A stretch of DNA of 64,000 nt from Spisula solida. Taxonomy: Eukaryota; Mollusca; Bivalvia; Venerida; Mactridae. Where the stretch lies: the NCBI GenBank assembly GCA_947247005.1, contig OX365955.1, forward strand, positions 38,047,822 to 38,111,821. The letters run 5' to 3'. A program made the translations under genes and the position numbers. Within the stretch, counting starts at the first letter, position 1. The number at the start of each line of letters is the position of its first letter. This document shows positions 12,901 to 27,900 of this stretch, in pieces. Below the pieces are notes generated by a model. That model worked only from the letters and a program-made list of their open reading frames with translations. It had not been told where the DNA came from and did no database searches.

Positions 12901-15900
12901 TCTGTCGGTCTCTCCTGGCAGAAACCAAAGAGTGATGGCGGAAAGAAAATCCTTGGCTACGTTGTTGAATACAAAGAACCAACCAGCAGCAAATGGAGAC
13001 CAGCCAATACTGCCGCAGTACAGGGAACCAACTTTACTGGTAAACATACATTATCTGGTACCCGGGACAGTGCTTATACTGTAACAGGGAACCGACTTTA
13101 CTGGTAAACATACATTATCTGGTACCCGGCAGAGTGCTTATATTGTAACAGGGAACCAACTTTACTGGTAAACATACATTGTCTGGTACCTGGGACAGTG
13201 CTTATACTGTAACAGGGAACCGACTTTACTGGTAAACATACATTATCTGGTACCCGGGACAGTCTTATACTGTAACAGGGAACCGACTTTACTGGTAAAC
13301 ATACATTATCTGGTACCCGGGACAGTGCTTATACTGTAACAGGGAACCAACTTTACTGGTAAACATACATTATCTGGTACCCGGCAGAGTGCTTATATTG
13401 TAACAGGGAACCAACTTTACTGGTAAACATACATTGTCTGGTACCTGGGACAGTGCTTATACTGTAACAGGGAACCGACTTTACTGGTAAACATACATTA
13501 TCTGGTACCCGGCAGAGTGCTTATATTATATCAGGGAACCAACTTTACTGGTAAACATACATTGTCTGGTACCCGGGACAGTGTTTATACTGTAACAGGG
13601 AACCAACTTTACTGGTAAACATACATTATCTGGTACCTGGGACAGTGCTTATACTGTAACAGGGAACCGACTTTACTGGTAAATATACATTGTCTGGTAC
13701 CGGCACAGTGCTTATACAGTAACTGTAAAATCAAGTTTTTTGCATTATTTATGCGAATTTGAAGTTTGCAAAGATTTATACTAGTTAACATAAACAATGT
13801 CAGTAAAACACATGAAGTACTTCAGAACAACTATAAATTCGCAAAATTTTGACTTCACAAGGATATTTGATTTTACAATATATGGATACATATTTGTCTG
13901 CTACAATAATTAAATGTGTTCTTTAAGTTATTGCTTCTTAAATTACCGGCCTCGATAAATCAATAAGATTTTGAGGTTTTCTTCTTTGTCTATATTGCAG
14001 GAAAATTACTTTAAAAATACTTGTCGAGGCCTGAATTACTTCAAGCTCTTGACAGAATTATTTATAACTTCTTGGCAATATTTGTAATACAAGATTTTGC
14101 CTTTTTCAGTTGATGGCCTTGACAAGGGTACAGAGTACGAGTTCCGTGTTCGTGCCAAGAATGAAGCCGGTCTCAGCGAGCCAAGCAAAGCTACACCCCC
14201 TGTTCTCTGTAAACCAAAATACAGTAAGCATCTACAAATACAATTATATCAGAATAATCCCTTCAACTTGAAAGGGAAACATAGAAATATTGCACTTTAT
14301 TATATGTATTTTCCCCGCGCACAGTGGAATACAGCCCAACAGATTACATTTTCTGTATCATGCATGTTTTGTTTTCTGAATCCATCCGTATCATGCATAC
14401 ATGCATGACGTGTTACATGCCAAAAATATGCCAATGTCACATATGTCATGATGCAAACAATTTCTTATTTGTAATGGATGTTACACCCTCTAATATATGA
14501 AATGTAGGACCGGGACGATTTCAATATTTTGAAACCGGTTAACCGCTGGTATGAAATCGAATGAACTGGTTAATCGTCTGCCAAATTGAAAATGTTGTTT
14601 TCTTTCATGACAACCATACCATGGTACTTTCAGCAGCAGAATCCATGTGTGTTTATTTTATACTTTGAGGTATACAATACCAAAATAATATTGGTATGTA
14701 AAATATGATCATAATATGGCTTAATGTATAGCATATTACCAACACACGCCAAGCCAGTTTGCTCGTTTATGTGTCGATCAACACATTCAGGCATGTTGTC
14801 AAAGATATATTGTATGCACACAGTAACATACTATTTATTGGCATTGTAGAATAAGTACTGTTTAGAACAATTATCGGTTTTGCAAAATTGAAACCGGTTT
14901 CACCTTGTAATCGAATCACATCCGATTAACCGAATATCCTCCCGGTCCTAATGAAATGCAACACTTGACAATTGATGTTTCTATTTATAGCTAAGCCATA
15001 CGCACCAGGCATACCAAATGTTGCAAACGTGGGTAGGAACTATGTTGATTTAGAATGGGACAAACCATTCAAAGATGGTGGCAGCAAAATCACAGGTATG
15101 TTATATATGATTATACCATGTTTCATTTACATAGGTAAAGAAATTAATACAGAGGTCTGTTGCCTAAGCAAAGCGCTACTGAGCGCCTTTATTCAGTTAC
15201 CAGTTCCTCCTGTTTAATTAAATATAGAAGGCGTGGATTACCTCCCGTGGAAAGCGCTGTACAGAGCGCTATCCTATGTTAATGGCCTTCTGATTTTCTG
15301 TGTACATGTCAAAAACAAGGCAAAATAAATATATATTTGGAAGATAATTCTTACCCACATATTGTTAGGATACAAGAACACAAATTAATATAGACATGAA
15401 CAACAAATTTGAAAACAAAAAAAACAAATTGCCGTAGGAATTGGAGGTTTTGAGTTCCGGCACAGGGCCTCCATATTCTTAACTCATTGGGCATTAACTC
15501 ATTAACTCCCTTTCTTAGATGCTTCATGTGTTCGTTAGGGTAGATTTTGATCTGGTTAGGTGACTAGATAATCATGTACTTACTGCATAGGTAGCTACCG
15601 TATGACTGAAATGCTGTTGATTTCAATTTAAACATAATGTTTAAAGGTCGAATAAAATGTTTCTGGCAAGTGAATAATACAGCATGTTTGTTGGTCAAAA
15701 ACTACCAAATAGATTTGACTTCTTTAACTCAATGAAAAATTTCAATGTCAGCATACAAAAATGTGAAGTTTTTGTCCATGGGGCCTTCTCAAAATCTATT
15801 AATCAATGGAAATAGCTTCCAGCTTCAAGAAAATGATAAAAAGACAGGGGGTCATGTATTATATAAGAAAAATTTGATTCATGAAACGCTACATCACACA

Positions 15901-18900
15901 CATGTGCACAAACAATGTAAACCTAATTTCATGATTCTAATGCAGATTTGTCAAGACATACCACCATTTCCAGTCAACCCAAAGTTTTTTACTGGACTAC
16001 TTGACTGTACCTGATTTTGGCCAGCGTAGGCATTTGGTGGTTATTTACCTGTTACATGTTTGTTAACTGATTCAACTTGACTATTTGTAGGTTATTTGGT
16101 TGAGAAGAAGCCAAAGGATAGTGATGTATGGCAGAAAGTATCTGCTGTACCTTGTATGGACACTAAATGTATGGTACCCGATCTAGTGGAGAATTCTGAC
16201 ATGGAATTCCGTGTGTCTGCTATCAATGCTGCAGGACAGAGTGAACCTAGCGGTTCTAGCTCACCAGTCAAAATCAAGGAAAAGATTGGTATGTATTGCC
16301 TAGCACAATTAACTTGTCATTCTCGAATATACGTGTTTATCCGTTGTCCAATCAGAGTTGTTATTTTAACTAATCAAAACATTCTTACGGTACAATAACG
16401 AAAACACACAAGGATGATTTAATGACAGGTCGAATGTTCTCGCCTGTACAAATGTTTTAGCTCACATGAGCACAAAGTGAGCTATTGTGATCACTGATGT
16501 CCTGTGTCCATCTCCAACAATTGAAATGTTAATACTCTAGTTTTAAAAAACCCATTGTTTCATTTATTGCATGGCATATACCTCATTTAAAAATAGCCTT
16601 TTAATTTATTTAACCACCTCAATTATAAGACTGGACAATAATATCTTGGAAAGATGTTTCATTTTTCTCCCAACTTAGACTGACTATCTCACAGGATAAT
16701 GTGAGTGACTAGCCTTCATTTAAAGAAATAGTGTTGACCAATGGGACAAGATTTTTAAAAAATACTCTATGTATACATTGTTTGTTATTACAGTGGGAAC
16801 TGCCCCTGATATGATCAAGAAGTTACACAACACCAAGGTAGCATCTGGCGGAGAGGCCATCTTCTCTGTTCAATGTGACGGCAAACCACAGCCAGAAATT
16901 ACATGGTAAATATTACACTACTCTCTATAGTAACATGTGCCAGTTAGAGGCAGGGGCATAGCGAGACGTGAATTGATGTTATGCACACAAGCCTTGGATC
17001 CTTGTGATTGTGGAAATTAGTTATTACATGTGCCAGTCAGAGGCACAGGCGTAGCCCGACTTGAATTGATGTTACGCACACAAGCCTTGAGTCCTTATGA
17101 TTGAGGAAATTAGGGACTTTAGTACCATTTTCGTCATATTTATATTTTTACTTTTCAAATTAATGTTATGCATGCATGTAAATCCATACTGCTAGCTACA
17201 CCCCTAGGAGGCTGGCATAAGTCCTAATGTTTGCTTGTGTATTGTTGTCCCTTCTATCTAAGTTAAAGTTTCTGTGTCCGTCTCTTGTCTGAGTGACTGG
17301 GCGCTGCAGCTGCCTCTGTATGGCCTTGAATTGTCTGTGCATTACAGTACATTATGTTTATTATATTTGTACTATAATTACAGGTACAAAAACGGCATTC
17401 CTCTAGGTAATACTCCACATACACGTATGAAGCAACTAGATGATACGTATACATTGACCATCAATGATGTACAAGGTAGTGATTCCGGTCAGATCTCATG
17501 TGAATTACGCAATCCTCTTGGATATGAAAGTAGTTCCTGCAAACTGGAGGTGATCTGTAAGTAATAGTCTCTATATTTAGTAACATTCCTTAAAAAAAGG
17601 TCAAAACACAAAGTGTTAGCAAGTGTTTCTCTTTCCTAACTTCCCAAGCTGCAAAAAGACTTTTTTTAATTGCCTTTAATTGCTAAGAATTATTATCAAT
17701 AGAATTAATCTTCTTGAACACATAGACTGTTACATCCTTGAGGTGTAAAGTGCATTTCACTGACAATATCTACCCGAGTTCACAAATGGATTGGGTTGAC
17801 TTCTTGCTAACACATAGGCAATGTTTCAACTTTGACATTCTATGGTAGAAATTTGGTTCCATGTATTTGGGATTTAAAATTGAGCTGGATTTTCATTAAA
17901 GGCCATTTAGAGGGTATACTTGTTTTTAGCATGATTGATATAAGGCCAGGGAAGAGATTGCTCCACCTTATTGCTTGGCGAAGTCATTCTAGCTATTCCA
18001 TTGGACCATGTGATTATAATTTATTATTAAATTTTATCTAAAGGTACGTAATTGACAAATGATTCAATCTATTTACAATAACTGTGATCTTTGTTTATCA
18101 TTAGCACCACCAAGAATTGATAAGGAAGTGAAAGACCAGACTGTCATGGTCGGGGAACCATGGAAACTGAAGCTTCCAATCAGTGGCGACGGACCCTTTG
18201 AGGTCAAGGTCAAGAGGGATAACAAGGAAGTGTTACAAAATGAACATTTCAAGGTTTCACCATTTGATGACTTTGTTACTATCAATATCAAGGACTTGGA
18301 AATGGGCGACTCTGGAGCCTACAAGATTGAAGTGTCTAATGACAGTGGTTCAGCAACATGTGCTTTCAAGATGAAGGTCGTTGGTAAGTAAAATACAACT
18401 TTTCATTCTTTTCTGTATTTGAGTCTAAATGACTTTAGTTAGAGGTCCAACAATTTTCAAATTACTTCAGATCTCTTAAGGGGAAACAACTCATTTAAAT
18501 TCTTCATGATACATGAACAAATACACATTAGGAACATTTGTGGTTTGAAGGAATGCATTTAGGGAAACATGTAACAGACTCCCTTACCACAATTTGCAAC
18601 TGTTAATGAATTGCATAGGTTTTAAATTTGAGATTGCCGTAAGCGCTTTGATAAAACAGTACCCTGTAGTTGACTGCTGTATACATGATATATGTGATAT
18701 TTTAGGTGTACCAAGCGCTCCAACTGGTCCTCTCAACGTATCCGAGGTAACCAAGAATGCCTGTCATTTATCATGGAAACCACCAAAGGAAGACGGTGGA
18801 TGTAAGATTCTCGGTTATATGGTTGAGAGACAGGAAGTAGGTAAACCATACTGGTCAACTGTCTCCTCCAGATGCAAGGTGAGTCATTGTTGCTGTTTGT

Positions 18901-21900
18901 TCAAAACTTTTAGACCTGTAATTTCTTTCACAGTTTAAAATATATGTTATGCAAAGCATGCTTTGATAGATGATAAATGATAAGCATTTTGCTAAACGTA
19001 AATGTGTTCTTAGAATATGATTATAATACATGTACATTGTAATTACAAAATTACAGAGGGCCATTTCTCTGGCGAGTTATATTGCAAGTCAAACCAAGTT
19101 GACTCACAGGGTTGATGTCACAAATTTTGTCTGCACTTGTTCTCCTTAACTGTTAGTTGGATTTCACTGAGACTTGCATGAATACTTGGTACCAAGCTGT
19201 TATGTTATCTGGAATTGTAGGTAGGATAATATTTGCAAGAGTTATGGTCCTTTGTGGGGTCATACGTTTTTGTTTCAAAACCCTGTCTAGTTCATGTACT
19301 TTATATAAAATGTTTTAAACTTAACAAATGTTGGAGGAGTACTTATGGCTCTTTTCTGCTTTGATACTTTTGTTCATGGATTGTTTACTGTTTGTAGGAT
19401 ACTGACATTGATGTACAAGGCTTGTATGAGAATGGACACTATTTGTTCCGTGTATCTGCTATCAATGACAATGGTCAATCTGAACCACTCACAGCTGACA
19501 ACCCTATCATTGCCAAGATGCCTTACGGTAAGCCAATGTTCGCATTATAATCAATCAGGGGTGGTATTCCATATTGATCGTACTTGACTTAAGGATAAGG
19601 ACAACCAATCAGATCACACCATATTGCACTCTTGGTCAGTAACAAGCGATATAATTGGCTATCCTTATTCTCCAATGAATAAGATCAATATTGAATACCA
19701 ACCCAGACACTTGTTACTGGTAGTAATCTTGATATGCATTGTACAGTAAATTTCCATAGTTTAGTCCTCAATACTGACATTGTGATACTTTATACCGTAA
19801 TATAGAATCTTTTAAATACATGTATTAATCAAAGTCAAAATTCTATTTCGATAACAAATCAGTTTATCTCTAAGTGAACAATTTTGGTTGTTTTACATAG
19901 AAAAGTTAAGTATGACATGGCTACTAATGCGTGTACATGTAGAATTGATGTACAGTACTGTTATATTACACTGTATTTTTCTTTACAACAGAGGTACCAA
20001 ATGCCCCAGGTATACCAGAGGTTGAAGAAGTAGGCGGAGATTTTGTCAGCCTTACATGGGCTAAACCATCGTCTGACGGTGGTGGCAAGATCACAGCTTA
20101 CTGGATAGATAAACGTGAACATGGCAAGACTGAATGGAACCGTGTTAACAACCAACCTTGTATCACTAACATCATCAATATACCTAACTTGATTGAAGAC
20201 AAGAGATACGAGTTCCAAGTGTTCGCTGAGAATGGTGCCGGCCTCAGTAAGCCATCTATGGCCTCCAACAGCATCAAGATCAAGGATCCTAATGGTAAGC
20301 TTTCTCGTCATTTATAATGTGAATAGGACACTCCATTTCCTATACTTCAATGTTACTGTTATTCTTTGTGATATCCCTGATAAATGGTTTGCATCTAAAG
20401 TACAATTTGAACCTTTTCTGTACAGAACCTTTGCCCATGGACTATAACAAACACTTACATGCGCTTTTCTTATACCAAGAACCCCAGATGTTATATTTCA
20501 CACATTCACTTTGTATGTTTACAGCGGCTGTTATTCCTGAATTCACTCAAGGATTGAGAAAGGTACACGCTGCAGAGGGTAGAAATGCCAGATTTGAATG
20601 TGAAGTTAAAGGAACGCCTAAACCAGAAATCTCATGGTATGTTATTAACATCTAGAATGGTTTACTTTATGTATCAACTGTATATACGACAATCTATAAA
20701 AGCTACATTCTGACATTTCTTTGAGAGCCAGTTAAAGTGGGTTGGGATCAGGAAACAAAATATATTTTAAGTCAAAGAATACATCAAAGGGGACTGCATA
20801 AAACAGATGACTGGTTAATACAGATGTATTAGATATTAAATTGAACCTTTGAGATTTATTTGTAGTGACTGCTAAAGACAGGTGGTTGCCTAATTCAGGT
20901 GATCACCTACACAAGGTGTTTATTGCTGATATAATTCCTTTAATTCATGAATTAAACTTGAGTTATTTTATATGAGACAGACAGTCATATGGGTTACTGT
21001 TATACCATAATGACGGGAGGCGCCTAAATGGGATGCGTTTTAAATACTTCAGTTTAGCTGTGTTAAAACCACAAAAATCCTGGTACAAAATTGTTGTAAA
21101 TAATCATACTTAGTATCGTACTGTATTCTGTTTTACAGCAGTAGCAATTACTGTAAACCAATTTACTTTCGCGAAAAAAACTTTCTCGCTTTGCTGATCA
21201 TGGGCATATTTGCGACTACAAACTTTCGCGTTTTTAAGTTTCCTGCAGTGTCCATAGTAATGTGGCGACTTAATTTCGTGAAATTCTACCATTCGCGAAC
21301 TCTGCAAAACTAAATCTCGCGAAATAATTTCTTGGTTTACAGTATGTATGATTTTTGTATGATAGGTTCAAAGGAAGTCGAGAACTGTTTGATGATGCTA
21401 AGCACGAGATCACGTGTGATGGTGATCATTATTCTCTGGTTGTCAAGGATGTATTTGGTGAAGACCAGGATGAATATTCAGTACGCGCTGTTAACCGTGG
21501 TGGCACCAAAACTAGCAGAGCTGACCTCGAAATTAGCTGTAAGTTCTTTCAGTGATTTGACTTGTTTTAATATAACACCTTGTGTCACATTGTATTTGAC
21601 TACTAATTTTCAACTAGCCATATGACTCTAAATGTACAGTGAGTGGATTGTAAAATTCCTAAATATAGGAGTGTTTTATCGTGTGACTTGTTTTTAAAGA
21701 ATTATCTAAGACTGATTTAAGAAATGATACTGTTGATCTACTCAGCTAAGGATTTGTCCTTTAAAGGTACACATTGCTAAGCTAAGGAATCGTCTAAAAT
21801 TGATAAACATTACTTAGCAATAAGTTGAAATACTAAATTTTTGTTTATTAAAGCATAAAAACAGGGACATAAAACCATGTGTAAACATAAAGTTCAAATT

Positions 21901-24900
21901 ATATTTTCCCTATTTTAGCCCTCGTGACTCTGCACATGTTATCACAAGAAAAAGCATGCGTAAACCCTATATTCAAATTATATGTTTCCTATTTTAGCTC
22001 CACCAAAGATCAACTTGCCACCAAGGTTTAAGGATGTTTCCACATACGAGAAGGGTGAAGACATCGTCCTCAAGATTCCATTCACCGGTAATCCTAAACC
22101 AACTGTTAAATGGATGCGAGATGGTACTGAGATCTCCGGACACCGTTTCCACATCGAGACTAAGGAACGTCACGCTTTACTCACCATCAAATCTGCTGTG
22201 AAAGAAGATGAAGGACCTTGGAGAATCCAACTTGACAATGACCTTGGAACTGACTCAGCTCTTATTAAGATCCAAGTCAATGGTACAACTAATTTTTCCA
22301 TCATGTTTTGTATTCCTTTGGACAGAAAATTTGTTTTAGAAGTTTTATGCTTCCAGCATATTAAACTAGGATTTGAACTTTTATCAGGCTTGCTAGTTTT
22401 TAGGCCCTGAACTCCTGTCAGAGGTATCTCTAAAAGAAATCTCAGCTCAAATCAGATTTATTTCAAAATCTGAAGTTTGACCTCTTGATAATTTACTATA
22501 ATACACTCTGAATAATGTTTTTGTTTTGTGATGCCAATTTTTGAATTCAGTCTCCCACGGACATTAACTTAAAGACATAAGACCATATTTGAACAAAAAT
22601 TAAAGATGAGATTTAGCTTAGATTGAGGGGATTAGGGAGATAGCGCTTGTGATGATTGTAATTATTCATTGTATATCTGTAGTCTATAGCATTGTTTAAA
22701 ACTTTGTGACATCCGAATTTCAGGACTCATTCTGAAACAAATTTGTCATCGCCACATTATATAAGGCTCATTGAGATTTTAGAACAGAACAAAATTAATG
22801 ATTTGCATTATACCAATTAATGCCGAATGTTTTGTTGTGATTTTAGATCGTCCAGGTTCACCACGTTTCCCAACCATTGAGAACATTAGTGATGAATCGT
22901 GTGTATTGTCATGGAAACCACCACTTACTGATGGTGGTAGCTATGTGACCGAGTACATCATTGAGAAACTTGAACTGCCATCTTCTGTCTGGACTAGACT
23001 CGCATCAAACAGGTAAATAACGGTGTCTTACAATTTGTCATTAACCCCATATTCCCGATTATTTTGCCTTTATTTGTGCTACAATGGGATACTTATGCTA
23101 ACTAGTCCTTGTCAGAAAACTGTAGGTCAATAGATGGTGCATGTATGGTGTAAAGGGATGAAACACATCACTGCTAAATTATGTGTTCAAATCTCATGTT
23201 TGGTGATATATGTTGAACTGTAGATGACATCACTTTGACTATACTGTATAGGTCATTTAATTATCAATGTGGAAATAATGTCAAATTTTGCATATTTATA
23301 ATATCACTTACATTTTCTCCATCGGTAATTTTGGTCTTCAAAGAATACTAAATTTTTTTATACAAATCACTTAATTTCCGTACGCTGAAATTCAAAATTT
23401 TGACGGGCAAAAATATTTACTTACTCAGGTATATATACATGTAGTATTGTCATATTGTTTTTCCTTCTAATACCCAGACCTTGCAAGTTTCAATGACATT
23501 GCTGGTGCATGTTATATGCATGTTGTTGTGATTACAGATTGACCGTGTACAATGTTACTGGTCTCACACCTGGCAAGCAATATCAGTTCCGTGTCAGTGC
23601 TGAGAACTTCTATGGTCGCAGTGAACCATGCGAGCCAACATCACCTATCACCACAGAGGAGCTCCCAGAACACAAGCGAGGAAAAGTTGGTAAGGATATA
23701 CTAGCAGATCATACATGACATATTAAGCCTAGGTCCCACTGAGGAATTCCACATCGGCAATGTCCTCACAATTTCATCTGATACCTCCCGATTCATCACA
23801 ATTCCTTCCGATATCTTAAACTCTCTCATGACTTCCCAGAAGCTTTCCCTAGACCATGAGGAACCTGTTCCCAATGCGCTCAGTAATTTCAATCAGGAGT
23901 ACTTAGCCGAGGCAAAAAATGCTCAGTGGGACCTAGGCTTTACCTAGAGTTTGACTTCGCCTAAAAGATTCTGGTTCACACAGCGATGGACACTCTAGAC
24001 ATAATGCATTCTACTGTGATGTTCACTAAGCTCATGTCCTTGCAGAAGGGCAAGTTAGTTGTGCTTTTATTTAAATTTTATTTCAAGATAACTGAATGAT
24101 ATATTTCATCACCTAATAATTTGCTGGTGTATTTTGTGTTTGCACTAGTCACAGGAAATTTTGAACCTAGATATCACATGCTTGATACATGTAGGTTGTT
24201 AGAATTCAAATCTCCTGAGTTTTGATCAGTTCTGTATTATAATTTGTATATTTTCAGATGAATTCGGCAGAAGACAGAGAGGAAAATACGATGGACCAAA
24301 GATTGCTGACTATGATAAATTATGTGAGTATATTACATTATACGTGTATGGGTGGGATGCTCTTGACCCACGTATACCTAATGACGAGAATAATCAAGTT
24401 ATCTCCCCTTGAGTAATAATACATGTAAATAAATATCTCTATTAGACCATATTAAAGCTATGCTTTTGCCCATTCAATGATTTGTCCATGTTATATCTTG
24501 GTAACCTTTGGTTAGATTTCAACAACGCAAGATTCATTTGTCCCAAGTCTAGTTGTGCATATTGGTGGCACATTACTCCTGGATAAGTTTTCAGTGAGTT
24601 ATCGTTCTTGGATCTGAAAGTATTTATCACTTTAATGTGATAGATCTTGCATACGAAATTCGAGGGTTGCCGCCTGCAAGACTTTATTACATCCTTCTTT
24701 GATAATATGCAGTTACGGCAGTTTTGCTTGCAACCGTGAAATGTTTTAGTTGCTGGTAACACAATGTTATGTCTGTATTGTGTTGATTGTTATATAGATG
24801 GAATCATTTTTGCTTGTAGACTTTGATTTATGGAAGAAATACGTACCTCAACCAGTTGAAGTCAAACAAGATAGTGTCTATGATTACTATGATATCTTGG

Positions 24901-27900
24901 AAGAACTTGGCAGGTTTGTACACTCATTTACCACATCTCTTAAAGCATCTAAGCACCACAGTGGAAACTTGTAGTATCCTTGACATTTAATGTTGATTTG
25001 ACATTGCTATTTTATTGATTCATTTATGGACCCCTGGCTGCGAAAGACGAAATAAAAATGGTACCTGAAATTCCCTTGCTTGATGGTCAGCATAAAAGGG
25101 AAACTGGCTTCTCGTCTCTCATACCCTCTTGGCGATGGATAACACAAGGAATGAGGTGTCAAGGGTGATTAATTTAAGTTGGAAAAACTTGTTTTACAAT
25201 AGACCTAAAATAAATTAGTATAAAACTATGTAATTTCCTTGCCTGGCATTCTGCTTATAAAGGGTAATTCCAATGTAAGGATAATGTGAAGTGGTAGTTC
25301 TGTTAGTAGTACTTCAAACTCACGAAATAATATATAATTAACTTATTGGTTAAATTGGTTTATTTCAGTGGTGCTTTTGGAGTTGTTCATCGTTGCATCG
25401 AGAAATCGTCTGGCCGTGTATTTGTAGCTAAATTTATCAACACACCTTATCCATTGGACAAACATACAGTAAAGAATGAAATTAATATAATGAATCAACT
25501 TCATCATCCTAAACTGCTCAACTTGAAAGATGCCTTCGAAGACAAACAGGAAATGGTCCTCATCTTAGAATTGTAAGTATATATGTGTTTGCTTAGAGCT
25601 GTACAAATAAATTCCTTGACAATTAACACCTCTTTCATTATTTTTCAGTACCTTTTTAGTTTCTTGAAAATGAAAAATTGACTGGAAAAATATTTCGAAC
25701 TATCAAAAGAATGCAAATCAGAAATAAGTACCTCCTTGCACCGTCTTTGAGGATAAATGATCTCATGTTGATGATTAAAAATAATAATGAGGTGTTTAGA
25801 AAAATTTAATAGTAAAGTCAACCTAAATTAACTAGGAAAACACCAAAAAGTGTGCATATTAATAAAAGTTTGAAACTATTCACTAATGTGCGCTAATGTT
25901 CCAAATTGCTTTGAATGTTTTTTCTTCAATGTTGATTGTACTGCTATATGTATTCTACCATAGCATGAATTGTCTTGACAATACTCAGCTATGTATGGAA
26001 GACACCATTACATGTGGTTTTCTGAATAAACATTCCATTCTATTCTATTCCTATGTTGCTATATCTACTTGTTATTTTTGTTTCAGTTTATCTGGCGGAG
26101 AATTATTTGATAGAATAGCAGCTGAAGATTATAAAATGTCTGAGGCCGAGGTTATACACTACATGACTCAAGTCTGCAATGGACTGTCACATATGCATGA
26201 AAACAGTATTGTACATCTAGACATTAAGGTATGTAAAATATACGATGTGACCCTTTACTCAATAGTGATTCCTTTCAAGGCATCTACTGTACATGAAAAT
26301 TTGACAACAGTGTTGATTAAACACCACATGTGGAGAGGTTGCCAGTTATTTGTGAAAGGGTAAGTTTGAACTGGTTTAGGATACAGTCCTTCAACATTAG
26401 AATAAACTTAACCAAACATATTTTGATACAGATACATGTGTATTCGATAATTATGTTATGTATTTTATCATTTGACCTTTCAGCCAGAAAATGTTATGTG
26501 CGAAACCAAGAAGAGTAACAATGTTAAACTCATTGACTTCGGTTTGGCTACTAAATTAAATCCTGATGAATTAGTTAAAGTTACCACAGCAACAGCTGAA
26601 TTTGCTGCACCAGAAATTGTTGACCATGAACCTGTTGGTTTCTACACAGACATGTGGGCAGTGGGTGTCCTGGCTTATGTACTGTAAGTTGCTTCTCTTA
26701 TTTAGTAGAGTTTTATGGGGTAGGTAAAGGTTTAAATAGCTGCCATTCTGGTCAAGTCAGGTTGGCTTGGTCAATGGAATATTAATCTATCCGTTGATAC
26801 ATCTTGTTGATTCATACCAATTCTAGATCATCGTGTAGTGAATTATCTACTTTTGATATATTAGTAATACATCATTATGAAACTTTTTCAGTCTGAGTGG
26901 ATTGTCCCCCTATAATATATAATTAATATACAACTATTTAACTTTTTCAGTCTGAGTGGATTGTCCCCCTTTAATATATTATCAATATACAATTATTAAA
27001 CTTTTTCAGTCTGAGTGGATTGTCCCCCTTTAATATATTATCAATATACAATTATTTAACTTTTTCAGTCTGAGTGGATTGTCCCCCTTTAATATATTAT
27101 CAATATACAATTATTTAACCTTTTCAGTCTGAGTGGATTGTCCCCCTTTAATATATTATCAATATACAATTATTTAACTTTTTCAGTCTGAGTGGATTGT
27201 CCCCCTTTAATATATTATCAATATACAATGATTAAACTTTTTCAGTCTGAGTGAATTGTCCCCCTTTAATATTATATCAGTGTTCAGATCTCAAACTTCT
27301 TTTCAATCTGAATGGTCTCCCGTCTCTAGTGATATTTATTATAAATTTTAGCTAACTCTTTGTTCTGTGAATTGTCTCCCTTTAATAAATTATTATATTT
27401 TTTCAGTCTGAGTGGATTGTCCCCCTTTGCTGGTGATGATGACTTGGAGACTCTACAGAATGTCAGAACTGGAGACTGGGATTTCGATACTGATGCCTTC
27501 TCCAACGTTTCCGAGGAAGGCAAGGACTTTATAAGAAAGCTTCTTGTTAAACAAGCTCAGTAAGTAAACTGTATATGTTTATGTTTTATATAATCATGGT
27601 CTCATTTCATATTTCTGAAGATATATAATATTAAAAACTAGAATAGAAATTCCCCCACTTGTCATTAATTTTGACCATGTGGCTAAATAAAAATAATGGA
27701 TAAGATATTGATTTCCTCGACCTTTTTATAGAATTAAAATGTTGAAACAATAAAAAGCTATGTGTTTGTAAACAAGTGACAGACCTAAAAAAACAAACTG
27801 TACATGTACTATGTTTCTAAATGTACATGTCTGTGTGTTGTTTTCCAGGTCTCATAAATTATGACCATGTGTTTGTACACACAAGTGTCAGACCTAAATA

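Noticed and set aside
13016..13725. CRISPR-like regular repeats
   Set aside because: There are no unique spacers, the units are plain tandem copies, and the genome is eukaryotic. The same applies to the other arrays.
15170..15290. AAGCGCT/AGCGCC motifs in the intron after 15095
   Set aside because: Short inverted motifs without clear element ends or a second copy in the window.
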